A stretch of DNA of 64,000 nt from Mycolicibacterium komossense. Lineage in GTDB: Bacteria > Actinomycetota > Actinomycetes > Mycobacteriales > Mycobacteriaceae. A program made the position numbers and the translations under genes. The notes below the pieces were generated by a model. The model saw nothing but the letters and a program-made list of their open reading frames with translations. It did no database searches and was not told the origin of the DNA. Positions 1 to 8,517 of this stretch are shown here, piece after piece; the stretch's first letter is position 1, and every line of letters starts with the position of its first letter. Where the stretch lies: contig NZ_JACKTY010000014.1 of assembly GCF_025822605.1 (NCBI RefSeq), positions 112 to 64,111 on the forward strand, written 5' to 3'.

Positions 1-21
1 GCTGATGACACCAAGCCGTTC

Positions 22-177
22 AATCCGAAGGTGGTCAAGTACGAGGTGTGGGGTAATGGGACGTACGCCGATATCAACTATCTGGACCTTGATGCTCAGA
101 ATCCGAAGGTGGTCAAGTACGAGGTGTGGGGTAATGGGACGTACGCCGATATCAACTATCTGGACCTTGATGCTCAG
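22..177. repeat. 78-bp perfect tandem duplication (2 copies) in mmpS
   Basis: Bases 22-99 and 100-177 are identical. The unit is 26 codons, so the frame is kept and the peptide from NPKVVKY to LDLDAQ is repeated. The identity stops exactly at both ends. Confidence 0.97.
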
Positions 178-269
178 CCGCAGCGGATTGATCATGCGTC
201 GTTGCCGTTCACGTTGACGTTGAGTACTACCGATCCGTCGGTGTTTCCCAATATCGTGGCCCAGGGTGA

Positions 270-451
270 CAGCACCGATGTGAGCTGTCGGGTCACTGTC
301 GATGACGTGGTCAAAGACGAACGATCCTCTTCCGGCGTGACCGCCCAGACCTTCTGCTTGCAGCACCGATGTGAGCTGTCGGGTCACTGTCGATGACGTG
401 GTCAAAGACGAACGATCCTCTTCCGGCGTGACCGCCCAGACCTTCTGCTTG
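270..451. repeat. 91-bp perfect tandem duplication (2 copies) breaking mmpS
   Basis: Bases 270-360 and 361-451 are identical, starting cagcaccgatg and ending ttctgcttg. The length is not a multiple of three, so the duplication shifts the mmpS frame and truncates the product. Removing one copy restores the canonical MmpS ending and the overlap with mmpL. Confidence 0.97.
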
Positions 452-462
452 GTGAAATCGGC

Positions 463-3369
463 ATGAGCCAAACAGACAGCGAGGCGCGGACGGACGCCAT
501 CTCGACGGCGCAGGAACCCGGCCACCCGAAGGCCGATCACGGCGGCGGTATCGCGATGTGGATCCGGCGCCTGGCCGTGCCGATCATCGTGCTTTGGATC
601 TTCATCATCGCGGTGCTGAATGTGGTTGTGCCCCAGCTCGAGGTGGTCGGGCAGATGCGCTCGGTACCGCTGAGTCCACAGGACGCTCCGTCAATGGTGG
701 CGATGAAAGAAGTCGGCCACGTTTTCAACGAGTTCAAGTCGACCAGTTCGGTGATGGTCGTCCTGGAAGGAGACCAGCCCCTCGGCGACCAAGCCCACCA
801 CTATTACGACGGGCTCGTCAAGAAGCTCGAAGCCGACACCACGCACATCGAGAACGTGCAGGATTTTTGGGGTGACACCCTGACCGCATCCGGTGCGCAG
901 AGCCCGGACGGCAAGGCGGCTTACGTCCAGGTTCATCTGGCCGGCAATCAGGGCGAATCGCTGGCCAACGAATCCGTCGAGGCTGTCCAGAACATCATCA
1001 AGGCCAACCCGCCGCCCGCCGGATTGCACGTCTTCGCCACCGGTCCGGCGGCCATCTCGGCCGATCAGCACATCGCCGCCGACAAAGCCGTGAAGATCAT
1101 CACCGGGCTGACGTTCTCGGTGATCATCGTGATGATGCTCTGGGTCTACCGATCCCTCGTGACCGTGTTGATTGTGCTCTTGATGGTGGTGCTGGAGCTG
1201 TCGGCGGCTCGGGGAGCGATCGCCTTTCTGGGCTACTACAACATCATCGGGCTCTCGACCTTCGCCACCAACCTCCTCGTCACCCTGTCGATCGCCGCCG
1301 CGACGGACTACGCCATCTTCCTGATCGGCCGCTATCAGGAGGCCCGCGGCGCAGGTGAGGACAAAGAGACCGCTTATTACACGATGTTTCACGGGACGGC
1401 GCACGTCGTCCTTGGCTCCGGCCTGACGATCGCGGGCGCAACATTCTGTCTGCACTTCACCAACCTGCCGTACTTCCAGACCCTGGGCATCCCACTGGCG
1501 ATCGGCATGGTCGTGGTGGTCTTTGCCGCACTCACCCTCGGGCCGGCCGTCATCACCGTGGTCACCCGCTTCGGCCGGCTCGAACCCAAACGCGCACTGC
1601 GGGTGCGAGGTTGGCGCAAAATCGGGGCCGCGGTGGTCCGCTGGCCGGGACCGATCCTGGTCGCGACGATCGCCCTGGCTCTGGTCGGGCTGCTGACCCT
1701 GCCGGGATACCGGACCAACTACAACGACCGGAACTATCTGCCCGCTGACCTGCCCGCACAGCTGGGATACCAGGCTGCCGACCGGCATTTCTCGCCGGCG
1801 CGGATGAATCCGGAGCTGCTGCTGATCGAATCCGATCACGATCTGCGCAATCCGGCCGACTTCCTGGTGATCGACAAGATCGCCAAGGCGATCTTCCGTG
1901 TGCCGGGAATCTCACGCGTGCAGGCGATCACGCGCCCGCAGGGTACGCCGATCCAGCACACGACGATTCCGTTCCAGCTGAGCATGCAGGGCACGACGCA
2001 GAAGATGAACGAGAAGTACAACCAGGACATGACGGCCAACATGCTCAAACAGGCCGATGACATGCAGAACACCATCGACACCATGACGAAGATGCAGGGC
2101 ATCACCGAGCAGATGGCCGGCGTCATGCACAACATGGTCGCCCAGATGAAGAACATGACCGTCGACATCCAGCAGTTGCGTGACAACATCGCCAACTTCG
2201 ACGACTTCTTCCGGCCACTGCGGAACTACTTCTATTGGGAGCCACACTGTTTCGACATCCCAGTGTGCTGGTCGATCCGCTCGATCTTCGACACCCTTGA
2301 CGGTATCGACACCATGACCGACGACATCCAGGCATTGCTGCCGCAGATGGAGAAGCTCGACGTTCTGATGCCGCAGATGGTGGCCTTGATGCCCGGAATG
2401 GTCGAGACCATGAAGAGCATGAAGACGATGATGCTTACCATGTATGCCACCCAGAAAGGCATGCAGGATCAGCAGACCGCGGCGTCGGAGAATCAGACCG
2501 CGATGGGACAGGCCTTCGACGAGTCCAAGAACGACGACTCGTTCTACCTGCCGCCGGAGACCTTCAACAATCCTGATTTCAAACGCGGTATCAAGCAGTT
2601 TCTCTCACCTGACGGCAAGGCGGTCCGGTTCATCATCAGCCATGACGGTGACCCGATGACCCCCGAGGGCATCGCGAAGATCGATGGGATCAAGCAGGCT
2701 GCCAAGGAGGCGATGAAGGGCACACCCCTGGAAGGGTCGAAGATCTTCCTCGGTGGCACCGCAGCGACGTTCCACGATATGCAGGAAGGTGCGAACTACG
2801 ACCTGCTGATCGCCGGAATCGCCTCGCTGTGCCTGATTTTCATCATCATGCTGATCCTCACCCGCAGTGTCGTCGCCGCGGCCGTCATCGTGGGGACGGT
2901 TGCGTTGTCGCTGGGTGCGTCGTTCGGGTTGTCGGTACTGATCTGGCAGCACATCATCGGTATCGAGCTGCACTGGATGGTGCTGGCGATGTCGGTGATC
3001 ATCCTGCTGGCGGTGGGCGCGGATTACAACCTGCTACTGGTGTCGCGGTTCAAGGAGGAGATTCACGCCGGATTGAACACCGGCATCATCCGATCCATGG
3101 GCGGCACCGGATCGGTCGTGACCTCTGCCGGTCTGGTGTTCGCGTTTACGATGGCTTCGATGGCAGTCAGCCCGCTGACGGTGATGGCTCAGGTCGGTAC
3201 CACCATCGGACTGGGCCTGATGTTCGACACCCTGGTGGTCCGGTCCTTCATGACGCCGTCTATTGCCGCTCTGCTGGGCAAGTGGTTCTGGTGGCCGCAG
3301 CGCGTGCGGCAGCGTCCCGTCGCCGAGCCGTGGCCGGCCGTCCCGCCCAAAGAGGAAGCACTGCTGTGA
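463..3369 (+). CDS. MmpL-family RND transporter (MmpL4/MmpL5-like)
   Basis: This is a 968-residue inner-membrane RND transporter of the mycobacterial MmpL family, which exports lipids, siderophores or drugs using proton flow. The first membrane helix is at about residues 32-52. Two helix bundles follow, each with the family Asp-Tyr pair ([11 protein letters not shown], Asp282-Tyr283; [12 protein letters not shown], Asp854-Tyr855), thought to relay protons. Residues ~500-690 form a Met/Gln-rich, heptad-like periplasmic segment with two cysteines, as in the MmpL4/5 subgroup that has a long coiled-coil insertion. The ATG overlaps the restored mmpS stop, so the two formed one operon; a marR gene overlaps its 3' end by 4 nt. 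The substrate cannot be read from the sequence. Confidence 0.93.
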   Translation: MSQTDSEARTDAISTAQEPGHPKADHGGGIAMWIRRLAVPIIVLWIFIIAVLNVVVPQLEVVGQMRSVPLSPQDAPSMVAMKEVGHVFNEFKSTSSVMVVLEGDQPLGDQAHHYYDGLVKKLEADTTHIENVQDFWGDTLTASGAQSPDGKAAYVQVHLAGNQGESLANESVEAVQNIIKANPPPAGLHVFATGPAAISADQHIAADKAVKIITGLTFSVIIVMMLWVYRSLVTVLIVLLMVVLELSAARGAIAFLGYYNIIGLSTFATNLLVTLSIAAATDYAIFLIGRYQEARGAGEDKETAYYTMFHGTAHVVLGSGLTIAGATFCLHFTNLPYFQTLGIPLAIGMVVVVFAALTLGPAVITVVTRFGRLEPKRALRVRGWRKIGAAVVRWPGPILVATIALALVGLLTLPGYRTNYNDRNYLPADLPAQLGYQAADRHFSPARMNPELLLIESDHDLRNPADFLVIDKIAKAIFRVPGISRVQAITRPQGTPIQHTTIPFQLSMQGTTQKMNEKYNQDMTANMLKQADDMQNTIDTMTKMQGITEQMAGVMHNMVAQMKNMTVDIQQLRDNIANFDDFFRPLRNYFYWEPHCFDIPVCWSIRSIFDTLDGIDTMTDDIQALLPQMEKLDVLMPQMVALMPGMVETMKSMKTMMLTMYATQKGMQDQQTAASENQTAMGQAFDESKNDDSFYLPPETFNNPDFKRGIKQFLSPDGKAVRFIISHDGDPMTPEGIAKIDGIKQAAKEAMKGTPLEGSKIFLGGTAATFHDMQEGANYDLLIAGIASLCLIFIIMLILTRSVVAAAVIVGTVALSLGASFGLSVLIWQHIIGIELHWMVLAMSVIILLAVGADYNLLLVSRFKEEIHAGLNTGIIRSMGGTGSVVTSAGLVFAFTMASMAVSPLTVMAQVGTTIGLGLMFDTLVVRSFMTPSIAALLGKWFWWPQRVRQRPVAEPWPAVPPKEEALL

Positions 3370-3887
3370 GCGTCGCCGGCGATGATCGATCCGGGTGCGC
3401 CACGATAACCGAGGGCGAACCGAGAAGCGCCGAACTGGATTCGGACCTACAGCAGGTCCTGATGAAACTGTGGTTGTTCCTGCGTCGCGGTCAGTCGCAC
3501 TATCTCAAGGTCGGCGGCGGACTGACGATGTCGCAATTGTCAATCCTGCTCACTCTTTTCGACCAGGGCCCGATGCGGCTGGCGAGCCTGGCCGCGCGCG
3601 AGAGGTTGCGCGCCCCGACCATCACGGTGGCGATCCGCCGACTTGAGAAGCTCGGCCTCGTCGAAAGGTCCTCTGACCCATCGGATCACCGGGCCGTCCT
3701 GATCGCCGTCACACCGCTCGGGCTGTCTCATCATCGTCAGTCGCTGGCCGATCGGATCGCGGTACTCACTGCCGCGTTGGCGACCCTGAGCGAAGAAGAA
3801 CGGGACGCCATCCGGCAGTCGCTCGGGCCGCTGGACCGGCTCGCTGAGCTCGCCGACGCGCGATCGGCCCCCACCTCCGACTACTGA
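3366..3887 (+). CDS. MarR-family transcriptional regulator
   Basis: This is a 173-residue MarR-type regulator with a GTG start that overlaps the mmpL stop (GTGA at 3366-3369). The winged-helix region is clear: [56 protein letters not shown], which includes the D-x-R wing motif. MarR proteins bind palindromic DNA as dimers and usually release it on binding a small ligand. The overlap makes it translationally coupled to mmpL, so it probably controls this efflux operon. In the M. tuberculosis mmpS5-mmpL5 system the MarR gene (Rv0678) is divergent, so the downstream position differs here. An in-frame ATG lies further in, but GTG is supported by the overlap. Confidence 0.9.
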   Translation: MSVAGDDRSGCATITEGEPRSAELDSDLQQVLMKLWLFLRRGQSHYLKVGGGLTMSQLSILLTLFDQGPMRLASLAARERLRAPTITVAIRRLEKLGLVERSSDPSDHRAVLIAVTPLGLSHHRQSLADRIAVLTAALATLSEEERDAIRQSLGPLDRLAELADARSAPTSDY

Positions 3888-4056
3888 CTGCGCCGGTGGA
3901 ACCCTTCGGCTGAGGCGGTGGTCGACACCGAGCCGGTGCGGGCGGCCGAGCGCTCACTGTCTTCCTCCGGAGTTCGGTGTTTCACCGGGTGCCTGGCGGG
4001 CATACCTTTCGGGACGCTCGCGACGATGCGGGTGCATCACGCTGAGGAGTCAAACG

Positions 4057-5568
4057 ATGAACCTCACTCGCACCAAAAGCGTCGAGCGGTCGATCGCCGA
4101 CACCGAAGAGTCCGAGCATCAGCTCCGCAAAGAGCTGGGTCCCGTGCAACTCGTGGTGTTCGGAGTCGGCGTCATCCTCGGCACCGGGATTTTCGTGCTG
4201 ACGGGGGAGGCCGCCGGGGAGAAGGCCGGGCCGGCCATTGCCTTGTCGTTTGTGTTCTCGGGCATTGCTTGTGCTTTGGCTGCATTGTGTTACGCGGAAT
4301 TCGCCAGCACGGTTCCGGTGGCCGGCTCGGCGTACACGTTTTCCTATGCCAGCCTCGGGGAAATGGTCGCCTGGATCATCGGCTGGGACTTGATCCTGGA
4401 ACTTGCGCTCGGTGCCAGCACGGTGGCGGTGGGCTGGTCGGGCTACTTCGCGGACCTGATGGACGGGGCCGGCCTTCGCATTCCCGGCTGGGCGTACGGC
4501 GAGGGTCACAACCTGGTCGCCGCTGCCATCGTGCTGATGCTCACCGCTGTGCTGTGCATGGGGATCAAGATCTCCTCGCAGGTCAACTTCGTTTTCGTGG
4601 CTATCAAAGTCGCCATTGTGCTGCTGGTCATCGTGGCAGGCATGTTCTTCATCAAATGGAGCAACTATTCGCCGTTCGTTCCACCATCGGGTTCGCCGGC
4701 AGCTTCGGGCGGCAAGGAGACAGCCTCGCTGCTGCAAGATCTGGGTGTGTCGCCGGGCGCGTTCGGGGTGAGCGGGATCTTCACCGGGGCAGCTCTGGTG
4801 TTCTTCGCCTACATCGGTTTCGATATCGTCGCGACCGCGGCAGAGGAGACCAAGAAGCCGCAACGGGACATGCCGATCGGCATCTTCGGCTCGCTGGGGA
4901 TCTGCACGGTCCTGTACGTCGCGGTGTCGCTGGTGGTGACCGGGATGGTCAAGTACACCGACATCAAGGTCGACGCCCCACTGGCGGAGGCGTTTCGCTC
5001 GGTGGGCCATCCAGCCTTCGCGACGGTGATCTCGGTCGGGGCGTTGGTCGGGCTGACGACCGTCATCCTCGTGCTCATGCTCGGCCAGAGCCGGGTCTTT
5101 TTCGCGATGAGCAGAGATCGGTTGCTGCCGGAATCATTTGCGAGAGTCAGTCCTCGGTTCGGCACGCCGCTGCGCACGACGATCCTGACCGGTGTCGCGG
5201 TGGCATTGATCTCGACGTTCGTGCCGTTGACCGCGTTGGCCGAGCTGGTGAACATCGGCACACTGTTCGCGTTCGTCCTCGTCGCCATCGGCGTCCTGGT
5301 GCTGCGCCGTACCCGTCCTGATCTCAAGCGCGCCTTCCGCTGCCCCGCCGTACCGATCGTGCCCGTCCTTGCCGCCCTGACCGCCTTCTATCTGATGCTC
5401 AACCTGCCCACCGCGACATGGATCCGGTTCTTTCTCTGGATGGCGCTGGGCCTGGTGGTTTACTTCGCCCACGGTCGACGGAGCAGCCGCTTGGCTACCG
5501 ACCCGGACTATGCCCGCGACTCCAGGAAGGGCGATGCAGTGTCGTCGTCGGCCGGGGGTACAACGTAG
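4057..5568 (+). CDS. APC-superfamily amino acid permease (cationic amino acid transporter type)
   Basis: This 503-residue membrane protein belongs to the amino acid-polyamine-organocation superfamily. The diagnostic start of helix 1, GVGVILGTGIFVLTGEAAGEKAGPA, is present, followed by about 12-14 hydrophobic helices and conserved FFAYIGFDIVATAAEETKKPQRDMP, typical of the CAT/YfnA branch. It should import amino acids or amines by proton symport. A good ribosome site (GAGGAG at 4044-4049) supports the ATG. It stands alone between marR and a convergent operon. The 169-bp leader (3888-4056) is unusually long for this window, but I recognise no known riboswitch in it. The substrate is not determined. 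Confidence 0.9.
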   Translation: MNLTRTKSVERSIADTEESEHQLRKELGPVQLVVFGVGVILGTGIFVLTGEAAGEKAGPAIALSFVFSGIACALAALCYAEFASTVPVAGSAYTFSYASLGEMVAWIIGWDLILELALGASTVAVGWSGYFADLMDGAGLRIPGWAYGEGHNLVAAAIVLMLTAVLCMGIKISSQVNFVFVAIKVAIVLLVIVAGMFFIKWSNYSPFVPPSGSPAASGGKETASLLQDLGVSPGAFGVSGIFTGAALVFFAYIGFDIVATAAEETKKPQRDMPIGIFGSLGICTVLYVAVSLVVTGMVKYTDIKVDAPLAEAFRSVGHPAFATVISVGALVGLTTVILVLMLGQSRVFFAMSRDRLLPESFARVSPRFGTPLRTTILTGVAVALISTFVPLTALAELVNIGTLFAFVLVAIGVLVLRRTRPDLKRAFRCPAVPIVPVLAALTAFYLMLNLPTATWIRFFLWMALGLVVYFAHGRRSSRLATDPDYARDSRKGDAVSSSAGGTT

Positions 5569-5787
5569 GCGGCATGCCAACCGACTCTGCGTCGACTACC
5601 GCCCATGCGGTCTATCCTCTCGCTGAGACAGTCGATTCCGGTTTACGATCCACCCCCATAGGGGCGGCATCCACAGCGGCGCGGGTGCGCTATCGGCAAA
5701 CGGGCACGGCGGTGACGAGATGGCAGGGACGTATGCGGTGATGATGGTGGCAGCGGCAATGGCTGTGCACACCTGGCGGTATCGCTA

Positions 5788-5819
5788 GCCGGCGCTCGCA
5801 CCATCGGGTTCGCGCCGGC
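5788..5819. terminator. Candidate bidirectional terminator hairpin
   Basis: GCCGGCGC (5788-5795) and GCGCCGGC (5812-5819) are perfect 8-bp complementary arms around a 16-nt loop. The hairpin lies between the convergent permease and nitroreductase genes. There is no U-tract, which is common for mycobacterial terminators. Confidence 0.45.
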
Positions 5820-5826
5820 CGGTTCC

Positions 5827-6480
5827 TCAGCTCTGCAGGAAAACGACGTTCTGGTCGAGCGCATTGCGGGGCACATGCACTGCGTTGGCGGGGAAGTCGG
5901 GGTCCGGGTAACCGATCGCGATTCCGCACAGCACCCGCATATCCGGGCCGATGCCCAGTTGTTCGCGCACCGTGTCGGGATAGCCGGCAATCGACACCTG
6001 CACGCAGCTGCCGAGTCCACGTGCGGTCAGCCCCAGCAGGAATGTCTGCAGGAACATGCCGACGCCGAGGCTGTCGACGAAATCCAGATCGCGATGCATG
6101 CAGACGATGCCTGCCATGGGCGCTCGGAAGAACTCCCAGTTTCGCCGGACGGCCAGCCGTCTGGCCTCGGCATCGTGCCGGGGCACTCCCATCGCGCCGT
6201 ACACCAGTGAGCCCAGGTCTCGCCGGAAGTGCGCGAACTCCGGAGGCAGGACCGGCACCCGCGGGGCACCCGCGTCTGCCTCTGCCAGCAGTGCCTCCAC
6301 CAGGCGGTCGCGTGCCGGACCCGAGGCGATGACCACCTGCCACGGTTGGATGTTCGAATTCGAGGGCGCGCGGGTGGCGAGCGCAAGGGCCTCGGTGACC
6401 AACTCGTTGGGCACCGGCTTGTCCCGCAGGAAGAGCCGCGTCGAGTGACGTTGCAGGACAACCTCTTCGAAGTCAACCAT
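5827..6480 (-). CDS. Nitroreductase-family flavoprotein
   Basis: This 217-residue protein has the nitroreductase fold hallmarks: RHSTRLFLRDKPVP near the N-terminus (FMN phosphate-binding Arg region), TRAPSNSNIQPWQVVIASG, and a C-terminal GLGSCVQ / GYPD segment. Such enzymes bind FMN and use NAD(P)H to reduce nitro groups, quinones or similar acceptors; the true substrate is unknown. The ATG overlaps the stop of the upstream oxidoreductase by 8 nt (6473-6480), so it is the last gene of a three-gene minus-strand operon with the MDR oxidoreductase and the alpha/beta hydrolase. That grouping suggests reductive or detoxifying metabolism of a small organic compound. Confidence 0.9.
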   Translation of the reverse strand: MVDFEEVVLQRHSTRLFLRDKPVPNELVTEALALATRAPSNSNIQPWQVVIASGPARDRLVEALLAEADAGAPRVPVLPPEFAHFRRDLGSLVYGAMGVPRHDAEARRLAVRRNWEFFRAPMAGIVCMHRDLDFVDSLGVGMFLQTFLLGLTARGLGSCVQVSIAGYPDTVREQLGIGPDMRVLCGIAIGYPDPDFPANAVHVPRNALDQNVVFLQS

Positions 6481-7429
6481 CGCTTGCTCCTGGTCGGACG
6501 ATCAGAACGGTCTTACCGGGCCGCCGGTGCGGCAGCTTTCCGCTCTCGAACGCCGCACGACCGTCTTCCAGTGCGAAGGTATCGGCGATCGCGATATGCA
6601 GCCGGTCGTCGTCGACCAGGTGCGCAAGATGGGCCAGCTCAGACCGGTCGGGGGTGACGATGAAGAATGTCGCTTGCACCTCGAAGGCGTCGGCCAAGCC
6701 GGCCGGTGGAGGGGCCGACAACGTGACCAGCCGACCGCCCCGCCGCAGGACCGCGAACGAACGGTCCAGCGTGCCACCACCGACGGTATCGATCACAACA
6801 TCGAATTCCCGCACGGCGGTGTCGAAGTCTTCGGTCCGCGTGTCGATCACGTGGCGGGCGCCGAGTGCAACGACGTAGTCCCGGGCATCACTTCGTACCG
6901 TGGTGGTGACCTCGGCGCCGAGACCACTGGCGAGCTCGACGGCCAGAGCGCCCACTCCGCCGGCGCCGCCGTGGACCAGCACCCGATCCCCCTCGGTCAC
7001 CACGGCGTGGTCGACCAGTGCCTGCCAGGCCGTCAGCCCCGCCAGCGGCAGCGCCGCCGACGCGACGTGAGAAACGGTGGCCGGTCGAGGTGCGAGGTCG
7101 GAGGCCGGTACTGCGACGAATTCGGCCGCCGCACCGTCGCGATCGAACTGGATCAGCCCAAACACCTCGTCGCCGACTGCGATGTCGGTGACATCGGTAC
7201 CGATCGCCGCCACCACACCGGAGACCTCGTGGGATGGGATGATCGGCGTCCGGTCGACGCCGTCGCGGGTCCAGGTTTCCTCCCAGGTGAGTTCATCGAA
7301 GGTGATGGCCGCCGCGTGGACGGCGACCAGCACTTCCCTGTCAGCGGGGACCGGAACCGGTGCGCGCTCGACGGTCAGTTCCTCGGGGCCGCCGCGGCGG
7401 TGTGCGCGCAGAGCGGTCATCTCAGCCAT
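6473..7429 (-). CDS. MDR-family NADP-dependent oxidoreductase (quinone oxidoreductase type)
   Basis: This 318-residue zinc-free medium-chain dehydrogenase/reductase has an N-terminal GroES-like domain (HEVSGVVAAIGTDVTDIAVGDEVFG) and a Rossmann domain with VHGGAGGVGALAVELASGLG at about residues 150-170. It lacks the Cys/His zinc ligands of alcohol dehydrogenases, placing it near the quinone oxidoreductase/zeta-crystallin branch. I chose ATG at 7429 (MAEMT), with GAGG about 10 nt upstream; ATG at 7420 is an alternative. It sits 11 bp after the hydrolase and overlaps the nitroreductase start, so the three are co-transcribed. Confidence 0.88.
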   Translation of the reverse strand: MAEMTALRAHRRGGPEELTVERAPVPVPADREVLVAVHAAAITFDELTWEETWTRDGVDRTPIIPSHEVSGVVAAIGTDVTDIAVGDEVFGLIQFDRDGAAAEFVAVPASDLAPRPATVSHVASAALPLAGLTAWQALVDHAVVTEGDRVLVHGGAGGVGALAVELASGLGAEVTTTVRSDARDYVVALGARHVIDTRTEDFDTAVREFDVVIDTVGGGTLDRSFAVLRRGGRLVTLSAPPPAGLADAFEVQATFFIVTPDRSELAHLAHLVDDDRLHIAIADTFALEDGRAAFESGKLPHRRPGKTVLIVRPGASDG

Positions 7430-7440
7430 CGCGCGTGCCC

Positions 7441-8256
7441 TCAGAAGCCCTTGGCCGCGAACCAGTTCAAGGCGACCTCGGCGACATCGCGCCACCCGTG
7501 ATCCATCGTCAGCGAATGTCCGCGACCGTCGATCTCGTGGAGTTCGGTGTCGGACTTCCCCTTGGCGTACATCCCGAATACTTCCTTGGTGACCTTCAGC
7601 GGAACCGTGTGGTCCTCGGTGCCCGAGGTCAACAGCAGCGGACCACGATCGGCGAGATGTGTGTCGACCTTGGCCGGCGAGTGCCTGGAGAAATTGGCTC
7701 CTGCATCCTCGAACAGCGGTAGTCCCGGGCCGGGAATCGTCCACTGTCCGTGCAGTTGATCGGACTCCTCCTCGGACAGGGCGTTGCCGAACGCGTAGTG
7801 AAACTGCTTGGCGGTCAACGAGACTGTGCGATGCTTGTTCGCGGGATTGCCCAGTACCGGGAACGCCGAGCGGAGCTGCGCCAGCGGGAGCGCCTTGACT
7901 CCTTTGATCGGGGCGGGGTCGATCGCGACGGCGGCGGCAATGTCACCGGCCGCCAGAAGTTCCTGGGCGATCAGGCCGCCGAAAGAATGCCCGACGACGA
8001 TCGGCTTGCTCTCATGCTTGTGGTCGGTGTTGCCGATCAACCCCGTGTAGTGCTCGACGATCGACCCGATGCCGACGTCGTTGAGTGCGTCGGCGTTGGC
8101 GCGGGTGGCGGCGACGGTGTCGCCGTCACCGGGCCAGCCCGGGGCGCTGACGTCGTAGCCGTGCTCGGCGAACAACTCCAGCCAGGGCTGCCATGCGCTG
8201 GAGTGGACCCACAAGCCGTGGATGAAGATGACGGGATTGGCTTTGGTGACGCTCAT
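7441..8256 (-). CDS. Alpha/beta-fold hydrolase
   Basis: This 271-residue alpha/beta hydrolase has the oxyanion segment VIFIHGLWVHSSAW, the nucleophile elbow VVGHSFGG (Ser91), the acid region SGTEDHTVP and the catalytic His in GRGHSLTMDH. It is cytoplasmic, with no signal peptide. The start is set at ATG 8256 (MSVTKAN) because AGGAA lies 6-7 nt upstream; a longer reading frame up to 8301 lacks a ribosome site. It is the first gene of the minus-strand operon with the MDR oxidoreductase and the nitroreductase. The substrate is unknown; esterase or dehalogenase-like activities are possible. Confidence 0.88.
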   Translation of the reverse strand: MSVTKANPVIFIHGLWVHSSAWQPWLELFAEHGYDVSAPGWPGDGDTVAATRANADALNDVGIGSIVEHYTGLIGNTDHKHESKPIVVGHSFGGLIAQELLAAGDIAAAVAIDPAPIKGVKALPLAQLRSAFPVLGNPANKHRTVSLTAKQFHYAFGNALSEEESDQLHGQWTIPGPGLPLFEDAGANFSRHSPAKVDTHLADRGPLLLTSGTEDHTVPLKVTKEVFGMYAKGKSDTELHEIDGRGHSLTMDHGWRDVAEVALNWFAAKGF

Positions 8257-8502
8257 TTCGGTTCCTGTCGGGTGGGTGCGGAGCGCACGAGCTCGGTCCA
8301 AACAGTGGTGACGTACTGCTGGTCAGGGAAACAGTAAGTTCAGCCAGCTCCCAGGGGGTGGTGAATCGGCCAGTCGATGCTGCGGGCTTTTCCCGCTGTC
8401 CGCGCCGCAGGGCCGTCTACGCGTCAGCTCGATTCACGTTCGAGGCGATGCGGACTACCGCGGCACCTGGATGAATTCTGGTTTGCCGGTCGCGGGTGCC
8501 GA

Positions 8503-8517
8503 TACCGTGACGGGGTG
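8503..8517 (+). promoter_or_regulatory. -10 box for a leaderless GTG start
   Basis: TACCGT (8503-8508) lies exactly 6 nt before the GTG at 8515, placing transcription start at or next to the start codon. This supports the GTG over the upstream in-frame ATG at 8377. Confidence 0.5.

Larger units (their letters stand above)
1..466 (+). pseudogene. MmpS-family protein, C-terminal part, frameshifted by a tandem duplication
   Basis: The reading frame is open from base 1 and encodes the C-terminal domain of an MmpS protein (VWGNGTYADINYLD, then [11 protein letters not shown] and AQTFCL). MmpS proteins are small membrane-anchored partners of MmpL transporters. An exact 78-bp tandem copy (22-99 and 100-177) repeats 26 residues in frame. 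A second exact 91-bp tandem copy (270-360 and 361-451) shifts the frame, so the first copy runs into a stop at 394-396. Reading from the end of the second copy gives the expected ending FCLVKSA with a stop at 464-466, overlapping the mmpL ATG at 463. The original gene therefore ended in an ATGA overlap with mmpL. The N-terminus lies outside the window. This is either a real disruption or an assembly error. Confidence 0.8.

Noticed and set aside
691..1839. 382-codon antisense frame inside mmpL
   Set aside because: Low-complexity Arg/Gly/Asp-rich translation, a shadow of a high-GC gene on the other strand; the same holds for other long frames, for example 27500-28963 and 48857-50509.
3888..4056. 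Possible riboswitch in the permease leader
   Set aside because: I compared it by eye with TPP, SAM, glycine, ydaO and Mg2+ classes and found no convincing conserved core.
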